Positions 14,365-22,940 of a stretch of 41,508 nt of DNA are shown here, piece after piece; position 1 is the stretch's first letter, and the number at the start of each line of letters is the position of its first letter. A model generated the notes under the pieces. That model saw only the letters and a program-made list of their open reading frames with translations. It was not told where the DNA came from and made no database searches. A program made the translations under genes and the position numbers. Source of the DNA: Melioribacteraceae bacterium (GTDB taxonomy: Bacteria > Bacteroidota > Ignavibacteria > Ignavibacteriales > Melioribacteraceae); assembly GCA_015493615.1 (NCBI GenBank), contig WGCV01000003.1:1-41508 (forward strand), given 5' to 3'.

Positions 14365-15288
14365 ATGAAAAGATTATTTGCCGCGGTTTTACTTTTTGCC
14401 GCAACGCTTTCGGCGCAAACCACATACAATTTTTTAACTATGGATAATTCCCCCCGTGCTGCGGCTCTTGCTGGCGGGTTTGTTGCCGCAACCGACGACC
14501 CGAACATTATTTTCTATAATCCGGCGGGCATAAATACTCTCCGGAAAACTCCCGTTTCATTCTCATTCCTTAAACATCTTGATGGAATAAACTCCGTTTC
14601 CCTTTCGGCTTCTCATCGGTTTGAGAATATCGGCAGAATTTCAACCGGGATTCAGCTGGTTAATTACGGCTCGTTCACAAGCGCGGATAAATTCGGCAAC
14701 AAACTCGGGACTTTCAGCGCGTCTGAATTTGCAATTTCAGTCGGTTACGGAAACGAGATAGATAAGAATTTTTACTACGGCGTTAATCTCAGATTTATCT
14801 ACTCCGGAATTGAAAAATACTCATCGACCGGTATTTCTACCGATTTGGGCTTGCTTTATTTAATTCCGGAAAGTAAATGGAGTTTCGGGTTGTCTCTCCT
14901 TCACCTTGGGAAACAACTATCCAATTATACAAGCGTTGAGGAATCGCTTCCTCTTGACGTGAGAATAGGTCTGACCAAAGAATTGGCTCATCTCCCACTT
15001 AAATTTTATATCTCGGTAAATCATCTTGCCGACAAGTATGATAAAATCGCCGACAGATTTTCACAGTGGACGGTGGGAGGCGAACTGCGCTTGAGCAATT
15101 CCCTGATGCTTCGCCTCGGCTACGATAATAATAAACGGGATGAAATGAGTCTCGGACTTTCATCCGGTATCGCGGGTTTCAGCGCAGGTTTCGGATTAAA
15201 AGTAAAAGGTTACTTAATCGATTATGCCTTCTCCTCATTCGGTCCCACCGGAAATCTCCACCGGTTCGGAGTCAGCGCTAATTTTTAG
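14365..15288 (+). CDS. porQ: PorQ-like outer-membrane protein of type IX secretion
   Basis: This is a 307-residue protein with a signal peptide (residues 1-18, cleavage after SAQ). The motif FLTMDNSPRAAALAGGFVAA is followed by DDPNIIFYNPAGIN, the hallmark start of PorQ/PorV/OmpP1-FadL-like barrels in type IX secretion. The remainder alternates short beta strands and ends in Phe (VSANF), as outer-membrane barrels do. PorQ acts with PorU, PorV and PorZ in the surface complex that processes type IX cargo. AAGGA lies 7 nt before the ATG and a TATAAT hexamer at 14325-14330, without a clear -35. PorQ and PorV share the fold, and I favour PorQ from the N-terminal motif. The stop codon is also the first three bases of a repeat end. 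Confidence 0.82.
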   Translation: MKRLFAAVLLFAATLSAQTTYNFLTMDNSPRAAALAGGFVAATDDPNIIFYNPAGINTLRKTPVSFSFLKHLDGINSVSLSASHRFENIGRISTGIQLVNYGSFTSADKFGNKLGTFSASEFAISVGYGNEIDKNFYYGVNLRFIYSGIEKYSSTGISTDLGLLYLIPESKWSFGLSLLHLGKQLSNYTSVEESLPLDVRIGLTKELAHLPLKFYISVNHLADKYDKIADRFSQWTVGGELRLSNSLMLRLGYDNNKRDEMSLGLSSGIAGFSAGFGLKVKGYLIDYAFSSFGPTGNLHRFGVSANF

Positions 15289-15696
15289 AATGCTTTGCAT
15301 AACCCAATGATATGTCATTCTGAATGGGAGAAAGCCGAATCCGCCAAGGCGGAAGTAGAGGTAAGAGGTTAGAAGTAAGAGAACAAAAAACAACCGAAAC
15401 CGGAAGTGAAAGTTAGCTTATCCTTTCTTCCATTCATTCCTTCTTATTTTTACCTTTTAACCTTTTTCTTCGAGATTTCTTAATCGCAAATCTTGTTGAA
15501 ACTACAACTGAACGCTTCTTCAGTAACGAGTGATGTGCGATTCGCGTATTCGCAGTGAAGTGATTTAGTCGCTAAACTCATAAACAATCTAATCCGCCTT
15601 TGGCGGACTAAACGCTTTTATCATTCTTAATTCTTAATTCTTAATTCTTAAATAAATTGCGGCTTACCGCGATATGTTTTACAAAGGTTTCTTCTA
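15286..15696. repeat. Dispersed MITE-like repeat, copy C, filling the convergent intergenic space
   Basis: The element starts TAGAATGCTTTGCATAAC (15286) and ends GTTTTACAAAGGTTTCTTCTA (15676-15696), an inverted-end pair like that of copy D. Inside are GTCATTCTGAATG, TCCGCCAAGGCGGA and diverged AT-rich sequence. The TAG at the left end is the stop codon of porQ; the CTA at the right end is the stop codon of the convergent TPR gene. There is no gene in the roughly 400 bp. Confidence 0.65.
15623..15650. repeat. Four perfect copies of a 7-bp repeat (ATTCTTA)
   Basis: ATTCTTA is repeated four times exactly at 15623-15650, inside repeat copy C. It resembles a slippage-prone microsatellite, in non-coding DNA. 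Confidence 0.9.
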
Positions 15697-16830
15697 TTTT
15701 TTAACTTTCAAAGCCGAGAGTTTTTTCTCGGCTTTTTTGTGTGAGCCGTTATATTCGTCCATCTCCAAAACTTTCTTGTAATATTCGGCGGCTTTTTTGT
15801 AATTCCTTAAGCGGGTATAAATTATACCGAGATAAAGCGCGGTGTTTACTTTGAAACCGGAATCATGCTCTCCGTCAATTTTCTCCGAAATTTTCAAACT
15901 CTTTTTAAACTGCTCGACAGCTTTATTGTTTTTTTGCTTACGGGCATTAATATCCGCCAAATAGTAGAGCGTACTTCTTTTTAACTGAAGATTATAACCC
16001 CGTTTTCCTTTCTCAATTTTTTTATAAATCACTTTAAAAACCGAATCGGCTTTATTAAACCTTCTTGTTCTGAAATAAATCCGAGCCAGAAAATTTTCAA
16101 ATTTAGGATTCTCGGGAAAATCGTTAAGAAGCATTTTACAATACTTCATTGCTTCATCATTGTCTTTCTCAAAATCAAAATAAATCATCAACAGAAAATA
16201 ACGCGTTTCATATTTTGCGTAATGACCTTCGGACGCCACTATCTTAAGCTGCGACAAACCAAGCTCTTTGTTGCCGGGCGGGAATAAATACATCAGCGGT
16301 TTTACAAAGGGAAACTTTTCCGGAATTACGGCGGCGTAATAATTATAGATTCCCAAGCCGAGTTTAATATCTTTGTTCTCGGGATATTCCTCAGCTATTT
16401 TACCTACGATTGGCAAAGCGTCTTTCCCATCCAAAGCCGCTTTCACCCATTCCCGCCTTACGCTCAGCAGTCTGCCTCGAAATCCGAGCGCGCCGCCTTT
16501 GTAGAAAAGCGCATCGTAGTTGTTTTCATCTTTTTCAAGTACGGAATCGCACTGCTCGATTACCGCTTGCAGTTTGTCATAAAAAAGCTGATCAAAGCGC
16601 GTGTTATTCAGGTCGAGTAGTATCTGCCACCAAGTAACCATCGCGTCGAAAAACTTACCCGCGGGATTATGCGGAGCGACTTTCCGCAATTTATCGAATG
16701 TGGAAAATGCTTCCTCAAACTTAATGCTGTAAATCTCTCTGATTCCCGTTGTGATTAGAGAATCCTCAATACTTTTCGTTTGGGCAAAAACAGCCGTGGA
16801 AATAAAAAGGATAATTATCATTTTTTTCAT
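15694..16830 (-). CDS. Secreted TPR protein
   Basis: This 378-residue protein begins with a signal peptide (MKKMIIILFISTAVFAQ, cleavage after the AQ). The rest is helical. Clear TPR units lie toward the C-terminus (NPKFENFLARIYFRTRRFNKA; VNTALYLGIIYTRLRNYKKA). A region near residues 100-200 (FYKGGALGFRGRLLSVRREW, LGLGIYNYYAAVIPEKFPF) matches a widespread family of periplasmic TPR proteins in Bacteroidota and relatives with unknown role, probably scaffolding. It is convergent with porQ and divergent from the exonuclease gene. A plus-strand terminator hairpin (15710-15738) lies inside its last codons. Confidence 0.8.
   Translation of the reverse strand: MKKMIIILFISTAVFAQTKSIEDSLITTGIREIYSIKFEEAFSTFDKLRKVAPHNPAGKFFDAMVTWWQILLDLNNTRFDQLFYDKLQAVIEQCDSVLEKDENNYDALFYKGGALGFRGRLLSVRREWVKAALDGKDALPIVGKIAEEYPENKDIKLGLGIYNYYAAVIPEKFPFVKPLMYLFPPGNKELGLSQLKIVASEGHYAKYETRYFLLMIYFDFEKDNDEAMKYCKMLLNDFPENPKFENFLARIYFRTRRFNKADSVFKVIYKKIEKGKRGYNLQLKRSTLYYLADINARKQKNNKAVEQFKKSLKISEKIDGEHDSGFKVNTALYLGIIYTRLRNYKKAAEYYKKVLEMDEYNGSHKKAEKKLSALKVKK
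15710..15738 (+). terminator. Plus-strand terminator embedded in the 3' end of a minus-strand gene
   Basis: GCCGAG (15713-15718) pairs with CTCGGC (15727-15732), extended by three A-T pairs, and the plus strand then has a T6 run (15733-15738). On the minus strand only TTT follows, so it would act mainly on plus-strand transcripts such as that of porQ, 420 nt upstream. It lies within codons of the convergent TPR gene. Confidence 0.75.
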
Positions 16831-16915
16831 AATAAAATTTAAGGAATAATTCCTTTTAATTTATTAATTTGGTTTTAAGAGAAACAAATTTTCTATTCAT
16901 AACAATCGGGGCATT

Positions 16916-17620
16916 ATGAAATCGGATAAATTAAAACTTGTAATCGATATTGAAACAAGCGCTTTTCCTCTCGAATCTTTCTCCGAATCCCAGCAGGAAT
17001 ACATTTTACGCTACGCCGAAAAAGAAAGGGATGAAGAATCCAAAGCCGCCAAAGAGCTTGAAGCGATTCGATATATGAATCTCTACCCACTGACTGCAAA
17101 AGTTATTGTAATCGGTTTGATGAATATAACAACGGGCAACAGGTATGTGATGTTTGAATCGGAAGAAAAAAGGGAATGGGAAGTTGAGGAAAAACAAATT
17201 TCGTATCACGGAATGAGTGAAGCGGAAATGCTGAAAACTTTCTGGAAGTACGCCGTAAAAGCAGATAAGATAGTAACATTCAACGGAAGGCAATTTGACA
17301 TTCCGTTTCTGATGCTGCGCTCTGCAATGATAAAAGTAAAACCTTCCCGTAATTTTATTAAAAGCCGGTACGATTCTTCCACGCATATTGATTTACTCGA
17401 GCAACTTACATTTCACGGACTGGTGCGGAAATTTAACTTGGATTTTTACACACGCGCTTTCGGAATAGAATCGCCAAAGTCGAAAGGTGTTTCGGGAATG
17501 GACGTAAACGAACTTTATCGTGCGGGAAAAATCGACGAGGTTGCAATTTACTGCGGCGACGATATTTTAGCGACTTCGGAATTATATAAAATTTGGGATG
17601 AATATCTTCGGCTTAAATAA
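16916..17620 (+). CDS. Predicted 3'-5' exonuclease, PolB-like (PF10108 type)
   Basis: This 234-residue protein has the three exonuclease motifs of the DnaQ/RNase H-like superfamily. KLVIDIETSAF (residues 8-18) is Exo I (D-x-E), VTFNGRQFDIPFL near residue 120 is Exo II, and VAIYCGDDILATSELY near 207-222 is Exo III of the YxxxD type. The order and spacing match the family annotated as PolB exonuclease-like (DNA_pol_B_exo2). It probably trims DNA or RNA 3' ends in the cytoplasm. It is a single gene, divergent from the TPR gene and convergent with the YwqK-repeat gene. All catalytic acids are present. Confidence 0.85.
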   Translation: MKSDKLKLVIDIETSAFPLESFSESQQEYILRYAEKERDEESKAAKELEAIRYMNLYPLTAKVIVIGLMNITTGNRYVMFESEEKREWEVEEKQISYHGMSEAEMLKTFWKYAVKADKIVTFNGRQFDIPFLMLRSAMIKVKPSRNFIKSRYDSSTHIDLLEQLTFHGLVRKFNLDFYTRAFGIESPKSKGVSGMDVNELYRAGKIDEVAIYCGDDILATSELYKIWDEYLRLK

Positions 17621-17631
17621 TTTTACAACAA

Positions 17632-18975
17632 TTAATTATTGATAAGTTCGCCGTTCCGGTAAAATGCTCTTTCCTTTTCGGTTCCGTCCGGAAAGTATGA
17701 AAACCAATTTCCGTCGGGAAGATTATTCTTATAAGAAGAAAACTCCTTAATCTGTCCGTCCGGATAAAACCACTTTGCAATTCCGGATAATTTCCCCTCT
17801 TCAAAATTCTCCACAACTTTCAGATTTCCGTTGGGATAAAACTCCTTGTTTTCTCCGTCGTATTTCCCCTCCTTGTAATGAGCGACCGACTTTAACGTTC
17901 CATCGTCGTAATATTCTTTTGCGGTTCCTTCCAATGTGCCGAGTAAAAAGTATTCCTCTTTTATCAGCGAGCCGACATGGTTGTATGTCAATCTTTTGCC
18001 GTTTAATATTCCGTTGGAATAATTGGAGATTTCAGCAAGGTAGCCGCCGTCGTGAAACATAACTTGAACGCTGTCAAGAATGTCGTTGTTAAAATTCTTT
18101 ATCGCCTTCAGAAAACCCGATTCATAATAAAACTTACAGACTCCGTTCAGTTTTCCTTCTCTGAATTTCTTAATTGCTCTGAGAGTTCCGCTGTCGTAAA
18201 ATTCGTTAAACGTTTCTTCAACTTTGTCCAACCGCCCGACGATGTCGTAACGAATTCGCTTAACGATTTGCCCGTTCTTGTAAGTATCGATAACTTTAAT
18301 TTTTCCGTCCGGATAGTATAAGTATGAAATTCCGTTCAGCTTGTCGTTTTTATAATTTGCCTCAAGCGCAACGCCGCCGTATGAGAAATAAACTTTATTT
18401 ATTCCTTCAAGTTTGCCATCCTTATAATTACGCTCAACTTCAATCTTCCCGTTCTCAAAAAATGTTTTGCTTATTCCGTTCAACTTTCCGTTTTTGTAGC
18501 TCCAGATTCCCTGCAGTTTCCCGCTTTTGTAATATGTCTGTGTAAAACCCTCCCGCTTACCGTGAACGTAAAGCGGTTCCGCCCAAAGTTCTCCCGATTC
18601 ATAATACCACTTCGATTTACCTTCCAACTCCCCGTTGTGATAATTCCACTCCATACTCAATTTTCCATCCGGGAAATACCATTTTGAAACGCCTTCTTCT
18701 TTTCCGTTTTTAAAATTCCAGTCCTTCCAAAGTTTTCCGTCTCTGTAATATTCGCGGTAGTAGCCGTTTAATTTCCCGTTTACATATTCCCCTTCGGTTT
18801 TTACTTTTCCGTTCGGGTAGTACGTTCGTTTAATTATTGTTTTTCCCGTTTGCGCGAACAAAGATGCGCCGTTAAGAATAATTGAGAGCAGAAAAGCCGT
18901 AAGCAAATAACGGGCGGCAATGTATTTTTTATTGTCTGATTTTTTCAATGCGATGAGTAAGTTTCTCTTTTTCAA
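17632..18975 (-). CDS. Secreted YwqK/MORN-like repeat protein
   Basis: This 447-residue protein has a hydrophobic export segment near residues 23-42 (YLLTAFLLSIILNGASLFAQ), followed by about 16 repeats of about 24 residues with the consensus Y-x-x-[DN]-G-K-x...Y-K-x-G-K-L-x-G. This is the toxin-antitoxin YwqK/MORN-like beta-hairpin repeat common in Bacteroidota. One repeat (near residues 240-255) is interrupted. The family's function is poorly known; it is usually periplasmic or surface exposed. The start is uncertain. The first codon at 18973-18975 is TTG, with no clear ribosome-binding site, and another TTG nine codons later would give a more normal signal peptide. Confidence 0.8.
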   Translation of the reverse strand: MKKRNLLIALKKSDNKKYIAARYLLTAFLLSIILNGASLFAQTGKTIIKRTYYPNGKVKTEGEYVNGKLNGYYREYYRDGKLWKDWNFKNGKEEGVSKWYFPDGKLSMEWNYHNGELEGKSKWYYESGELWAEPLYVHGKREGFTQTYYKSGKLQGIWSYKNGKLNGISKTFFENGKIEVERNYKDGKLEGINKVYFSYGGVALEANYKNDKLNGISYLYYPDGKIKVIDTYKNGQIVKRIRYDIVGRLDKVEETFNEFYDSGTLRAIKKFREGKLNGVCKFYYESGFLKAIKNFNNDILDSVQVMFHDGGYLAEISNYSNGILNGKRLTYNHVGSLIKEEYFLLGTLEGTAKEYYDDGTLKSVAHYKEGKYDGENKEFYPNGNLKVVENFEEGKLSGIAKWFYPDGQIKEFSSYKNNLPDGNWFSYFPDGTEKERAFYRNGELINN

Positions 18976-19075
18976 TTTTAATTGCGAAATTTATGCAACC
19001 GAAATAGATTAAGCAACAAATTAAGAACTTTATTATTTTGTTTTCCAAATTATATTTGAATAAAAAAGGTGCGGA

Positions 19076-19483
19076 ATGTTTTTAACAGAAAAATTTGTTC
19101 ACTTCGGCGATTGCGATCCGGGCGGAATTATGTTTTTTGCAAATCTTTTACGGTACGCTCACGAAGCTTTCGAGATGTTTATTTCATCGGTGGCGGATTA
19201 TCCGGCATATTATTTAAACAAGGAAATCGCTTATCCCGTTTTAAAAACCGAAACCCGCTTTGCGCATCCCTTTTTCTGCGGAACAACATTTAAAGTTGAG
19301 CTTGGCGTTTCACAACTGAAAGCTCACTCCTTTGAAATCACCTACTACTTTTACAATAAGGAGATGACTCTACTGGCAAAAGCGAAAACAGTTCATGTGG
19401 CTCTGGAAATCAACAGCCTGAAAAAAACAAAACTCCCCGAAGAACTTAAAGAAAAGCTGAAGCTTCATCTGATTGAGAAATAG
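19076..19483 (+). CDS. Hotdog-fold acyl-CoA thioesterase (YbgC / 4-HBT family)
   Basis: This 135-residue protein has the 4-hydroxybenzoyl-CoA thioesterase pattern near the N-terminus: HFGDCDPGGIMFFANLLRYA, with the catalytic Asp in D-x-D-P-x-G-I and the following helix carrying HEAFE. The length is right for a single hotdog domain. Such enzymes hydrolyse acyl-CoA thioesters, and related proteins serve DHNA-CoA hydrolysis in menaquinone synthesis; the substrate cannot be told here. It is a single gene, divergent from the YwqK-repeat gene. The intergenic stretch after it (19484-19667) holds one small imperfect hairpin near 19578-19604 and no gene. Confidence 0.85.
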   Translation: MFLTEKFVHFGDCDPGGIMFFANLLRYAHEAFEMFISSVADYPAYYLNKEIAYPVLKTETRFAHPFFCGTTFKVELGVSQLKAHSFEITYYFYNKEMTLLAKAKTVHVALEINSLKKTKLPEELKEKLKLHLIEK

Positions 19484-19667
19484 ATTACGGTTTGAAGTAA
19501 GAGAACGGTCAAGCTTCTTGTTCGTTGTCCATCTTTCGGGACTCTGTTTTTTTATAAACCAATTTCAGAATAAGACATCTTCAAGGTACTTGTTCCTTGA
19601 AGGTGAAGTTGAAGAATTACCTTATTGTATGTTCGTATAAAATAATAGAATTGACTGAATCTTGAAT

Positions 19668-19850
19668 TTAGCAATTAACATCCGGAGGATTTTTCCAATA
19701 TTTTATTCCCTTTACTAAAAAATAACTTAAAATAAAAATATAAAGTATTGTGTCAAAATGAATAACATATGAGACAATAATCAATATTATATTCAAAATT
19801 ATTAGCGCTCTAAAAACATATTTCGGACATTTCTTTTTTTTGAATATCAT
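19668..19850 (-). CDS. Small two-helix membrane protein, possibly an immunity or partner protein
   Basis: This 60-residue protein starts MIFKKKKCPKYVF and has two hydrophobic segments (about 14-30 and 34-47) and a Lys-rich cytoplasmic N-terminus. The start is set at the ATG 19848-19850 because GGGAGG lies 13 nt upstream, inside the end of the 39-residue gene just before it. A longer frame starting at 19931 would overlap that gene in another frame and is not supported. No family is recognised. Its pairing with a small glycine-rich peptide gene is like that of bacteriocin-immunity or toxin-antidote pairs. Confidence 0.6.
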   Translation of the reverse strand: MIFKKKKCPKYVFRALIILNIILIIVSYVIHFDTILYIFILSYFLVKGIKYWKNPPDVNC

Positions 19851-19852
19851 TA

Positions 19853-19972
19853 TTAATATTTTCCTCCCAGAAAAGCTAAGCCGCTTGCAGTTAAGCCACC
19901 TCCAAGTGCGGAACCGGCTAAACCACCCCAAGACCAGCTAACTTTATACTCTTTAATCTTCTTAATCATCAT
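19853..19972 (-). CDS. 39-residue glycine-rich hydrophobic peptide
   Basis: The frame starts at ATG 19970-19972 (or 19967-19969), overlapping the last codons of the YhcG-like frame, and ends at TAA 19853-19855. It reads MMIKKIKEYK and then a stretch rich in Gly, Ala, Leu, Ser and Trp (VSWSWGGLAG, SALGGGLTAS, GLAFLGGKY). A short basic N-terminus followed by a glycine-zipper-like hydrophobic tail is characteristic of class II bacteriocins, holin-like or membrane-acting toxic peptides. No double-Gly leader cleavage site is obvious. The gene chain (nuclease remnant, peptide, membrane protein) is tightly packed. Function is not known. Confidence 0.55.
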   Translation of the reverse strand: MMIKKIKEYKVSWSWGGLAGSALGGGLTASGLAFLGGKY

Positions 19973-20961
19973 TTCTATTTTCCAGTAAATTATAAAACTC
20001 GTTCAGCTTTTTACGCAGAAGCTCTTTGGAAATAAGTTTCGTTTCGTAATCCGCTATTAGCGTGGGACTTATAGAACGGCTAAGAGCGTATTCCACCACT
20101 TCGTTATCTTTATCACGGCAAAGAAGAACACCAATGCTCGGGTTTTCGGTTGGCAATTTTACATCGCGGTCGAGCGCTTCGAGATAAAACTCCAGTTGCC
20201 CCATAAATTCAGGCTTAAACCTTTCGGTTTTCAGTTCAAATGCCACTAAGGATTGCAACTCACGATGAAAAAAGAGCAAGTCAATATAAAAATCCTGATT
20301 ACCAACTTGTACTCTATATTGCTCTCCTATAAAAGTGAAGCTTTTCCCCAACTCAAGAATAAAACCTTTCAATGAACCAACAAGAGCTGTTTGCAAGTCT
20401 TTTTCTTTATGTAGGACAGGTAAGTCGAGAAAGTCTAAAATATAGGTGTCCTTAAAAATATTTTCGGTACTTTTAGGCAGTTGTTTCACGGCCTCCGACA
20501 TATTATTCTGAGCAAGCATCGTTCGTTCGTAAGCGCCGGTATTTATTAGTCGTTCAAGCTCGCGAACGCTGTAATTTTCTTTTACACAAAGCTTAATATA
20601 AAATTCCCTTTCTTCGGGAGTTTTTAAGCTCATTATCCGCCTGTTATGCGTCCAGCTCTGCCATCACTGATGGCAGTTTTTCATAATCTTTATATGTCTC
20701 ATAGAACTGTTTCATTGTCCAGATATTTCGAGATGAAAAGCCTTTTATTCCGGGTTCGTTTTTTTGTATGTATTCCGATAATTCATGAACAATTGATTTT
20801 CCCCAGTTTTCTTTTTCAACTTTTTGTGCAACATATTTGCCAATATCCCAATATAATTGAATTAAAGAAGCATTGACCTGCCTAAAAACTTTTTCACGGG
20901 CATTCTTAATTGTTCTAAGAATTTCTGAAAATTGATTTATTTGCATCATGTCATTACTCAT
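19962..20961 (-). pseudogene. Frameshifted YhcG/DUF1016-type PDDEXK nuclease gene
   Basis: Two frames together make one YhcG-type protein. 20644-20961 encodes the DUF1016 N-terminal domain (NASLIQLYWDIGKYVAQKVE, then GFSSRNIWTMKQFYETY) and stops at MAELDA. 19962-20633 encodes the C-terminal PDDEXK nuclease domain (QDFYIDLLFFHRELQSLVAF, ELKTERFKPEFMGQLEFYLE). The second frame read upward through 20634-20657 gives SWTHNRRIM, the conserved S-W-[ST]-H linker of the family, joining directly to SLKTPEEREFYI. So the gene is one frame broken by a net shift (2 or 5 nt missing relative to the motif). The family is found in restriction-modification and defence loci. It is unlikely to be functional unless the shift is bypassed. 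Confidence 0.8.
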
Positions 20962-21054
20962 TTTACTACCCCTTATAATTTATTCAACAAATCATTGTAT
21001 TTAGCAAAAGAATATTTCAAACATTTCTATTTACACACAATTCATGAACTCTGT

Positions 21055-22902
21055 TCACTGTCGGCTGTTTACTGACTTAGCTTCAATCTTCGAAGGAAAA
21101 CTCTTACCTGTAAAAATCTTAATTTTTGCTTTAACAAAATCGGAATCTGCACATGAATAAATATCTGTAAAGACCTGAGGATTTCTGTCAAAGAAAGGGA
21201 ACATACTGCTTTGAATCTGCACCATTATTTTATGACCTTTCTTAAAAGTGTGAAGAATATCCTGCAACGGGACTTTAACTTCCGTGGGAACTCCCGCCTC
21301 AAACGGCTTGGGATTTGAATAGGAATCCCTGAACTTACCTCTCATAATATCGTATCTCACAAGCTGCTGGAAACCTCCGTATTCTACTCCGTTTACGCTT
21401 TTCATGCTGTCCGGATAGACATCGATAAGCTTAACCACAAAATCCGCATCTGAAGATGAAACCGAAACATAAAGGTCGGCGGTCAAAGGACCTGCAATCG
21501 TAAAATCTGAATCCAAAACTCCCGAAGTAAAAACAGCGACATCGGGACGCGTCGATGCAAATCGTTGGTCTTCAGTCATATACGGTTTGGGGTAAAATCT
21601 CATTGCGTCAATAACCCGCGCAGTGTAAGGCACAGGATGCTCCGGATCGCTGATATACTCAACGGAGTCGGTCTGTTCGGGAGCGGTAAAAGTTAACTTT
21701 TCTTTTCCGTTTAAAAAGATATTTCTTTCCGTAGCTTCCTCAGGCGGCCAATGCGAAAAAGTCCTCCAGCGATTAGCTCCCGTTTCAAAAACATAAGCTT
21801 CCGGTAATTCCGGATTCTTTTTCCCTTTTAAGTAATAATTAAAAAATGGCAATTCAATATTCTTCCGATAGAAATCACTTGTTGCAGAACCGAAATAAAC
21901 GTCCCCGAGCTTTTCTCCCGTAGCTCTTGCCCAGCCGCCGTGGAACCATGGTCCCATTACAAAAATATTAAAAGTGTGCTGGTTATTCTTCTCAATTGTT
22001 TGATAAGTATGAATCGCCCCGAATAAATCCTCGCTGTCAAACCAGCCTCCAACCGTCATTACGGCGGGCTTAACGTCGGTAAAATCGCTTAGCGTCGATT
22101 TTCTCTTCCAAAAATAATCGTATGTTCCGTGCGCGGCTACGCTGTCCCAGAAGGGAATTCCGTGATGAAAATATTTCTTATTGATATTTGCCGGTCCGCC
22201 GAGATTCAAAAAGAAATTATATTGATCGGGAGTATCTTTAATTGCTCTCGGCGTCCAATGCGTTGTAAGCGTATCGCGCGGAATCCCGAAAACGGAAAAG
22301 AAATCGAAAGTCATCGCCAGCGACAGCGCGCCGTTATGATGCATATCATCGTCAATAAACCAATCCGAAATCGGAGCCTGCGGCGAAACCGCTTTGAGCG
22401 CGGGGTGATTACTCATCGCTCCCATTGCCGCATAAAATCCGGGATAAGAAATTCCCCACATTCCCACTCTGCCGTTGTTGCCTTTAATGTTCTTTACAAG
22501 CCAATCTATTGTGTCGTAAGTGTCTGTTGTTTCATCAATTTTATCTTTTTCCCCTCTTTCCCAAGGTCTCATATTTACATATTTCCCTTCGCTCATAAAC
22601 TTACCCCAAACATCCTCCCAAACGAAAATATACTTCTCTTCTTCCAAGTACCGCGAAGGTCCGATATGCTCCTTGAATTTATCTTCCCCGTATGGCGAAC
22701 AGCTGTAAGGAGTTCGCAGCAACAAAATCGGGTATTTTACGGTTGTGTCTTTCGGGGAATAAACCGATACAAATAGCTTCTTCCCGTCCCGCATCGGTAT
22801 GCGGTATTCCTTTTTCGTGTAGTTATTCTTCACAAAGTTATCCTGAGCAAACAGGGAAACGGTAATAATTATTGATATGATAAAGAGAAATATTTTTTTC
22901 AT
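21055..22902 (-). CDS. Secreted CocE/NonD-family serine hydrolase (X-Pro dipeptidyl-peptidase S15 type)
   Basis: This 615-residue protein has a signal peptide (MKKIFLFIISIIITVSLFAQ). The S15/CocE signature GRVGMWGISYPGFYAAMGAM puts the nucleophile Ser near residue 152 in G-x-S-Y-x-G. The acid lies in VGGWFDSEDLF near 286 and the base in GPWFHGGW near 319, with spacing like alpha-amino-acid ester hydrolases. A C-terminal jelly-roll domain follows (SGVLDSDFTIAGPLTADLYV). It hydrolyses esters or amides of small acyl groups or N-terminal peptides in the periplasm. It is a single gene. The N-terminal PMRDGKKLFVSVYSPKD stretch is also typical. The substrate is unknown. Confidence 0.88.
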   Translation of the reverse strand: MKKIFLFIISIIITVSLFAQDNFVKNNYTKKEYRIPMRDGKKLFVSVYSPKDTTVKYPILLLRTPYSCSPYGEDKFKEHIGPSRYLEEEKYIFVWEDVWGKFMSEGKYVNMRPWERGEKDKIDETTDTYDTIDWLVKNIKGNNGRVGMWGISYPGFYAAMGAMSNHPALKAVSPQAPISDWFIDDDMHHNGALSLAMTFDFFSVFGIPRDTLTTHWTPRAIKDTPDQYNFFLNLGGPANINKKYFHHGIPFWDSVAAHGTYDYFWKRKSTLSDFTDVKPAVMTVGGWFDSEDLFGAIHTYQTIEKNNQHTFNIFVMGPWFHGGWARATGEKLGDVYFGSATSDFYRKNIELPFFNYYLKGKKNPELPEAYVFETGANRWRTFSHWPPEEATERNIFLNGKEKLTFTAPEQTDSVEYISDPEHPVPYTARVIDAMRFYPKPYMTEDQRFASTRPDVAVFTSGVLDSDFTIAGPLTADLYVSVSSSDADFVVKLIDVYPDSMKSVNGVEYGGFQQLVRYDIMRGKFRDSYSNPKPFEAGVPTEVKVPLQDILHTFKKGHKIMVQIQSSMFPFFDRNPQVFTDIYSCADSDFVKAKIKIFTGKSFPSKIEAKSVNSRQ

Positions 22903-22940
22903 TTCTTAATTCCTTTTCAATAGGGTAAAATTTTATTTAA

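Noticed and set aside
19578-19604. Hairpin after the thioesterase gene (CTTCAAGG/CCTTGAAG) as a terminator
   Set aside because: The stem is good, but no T-run follows on either strand, so a Rho-independent terminator cannot be supported.
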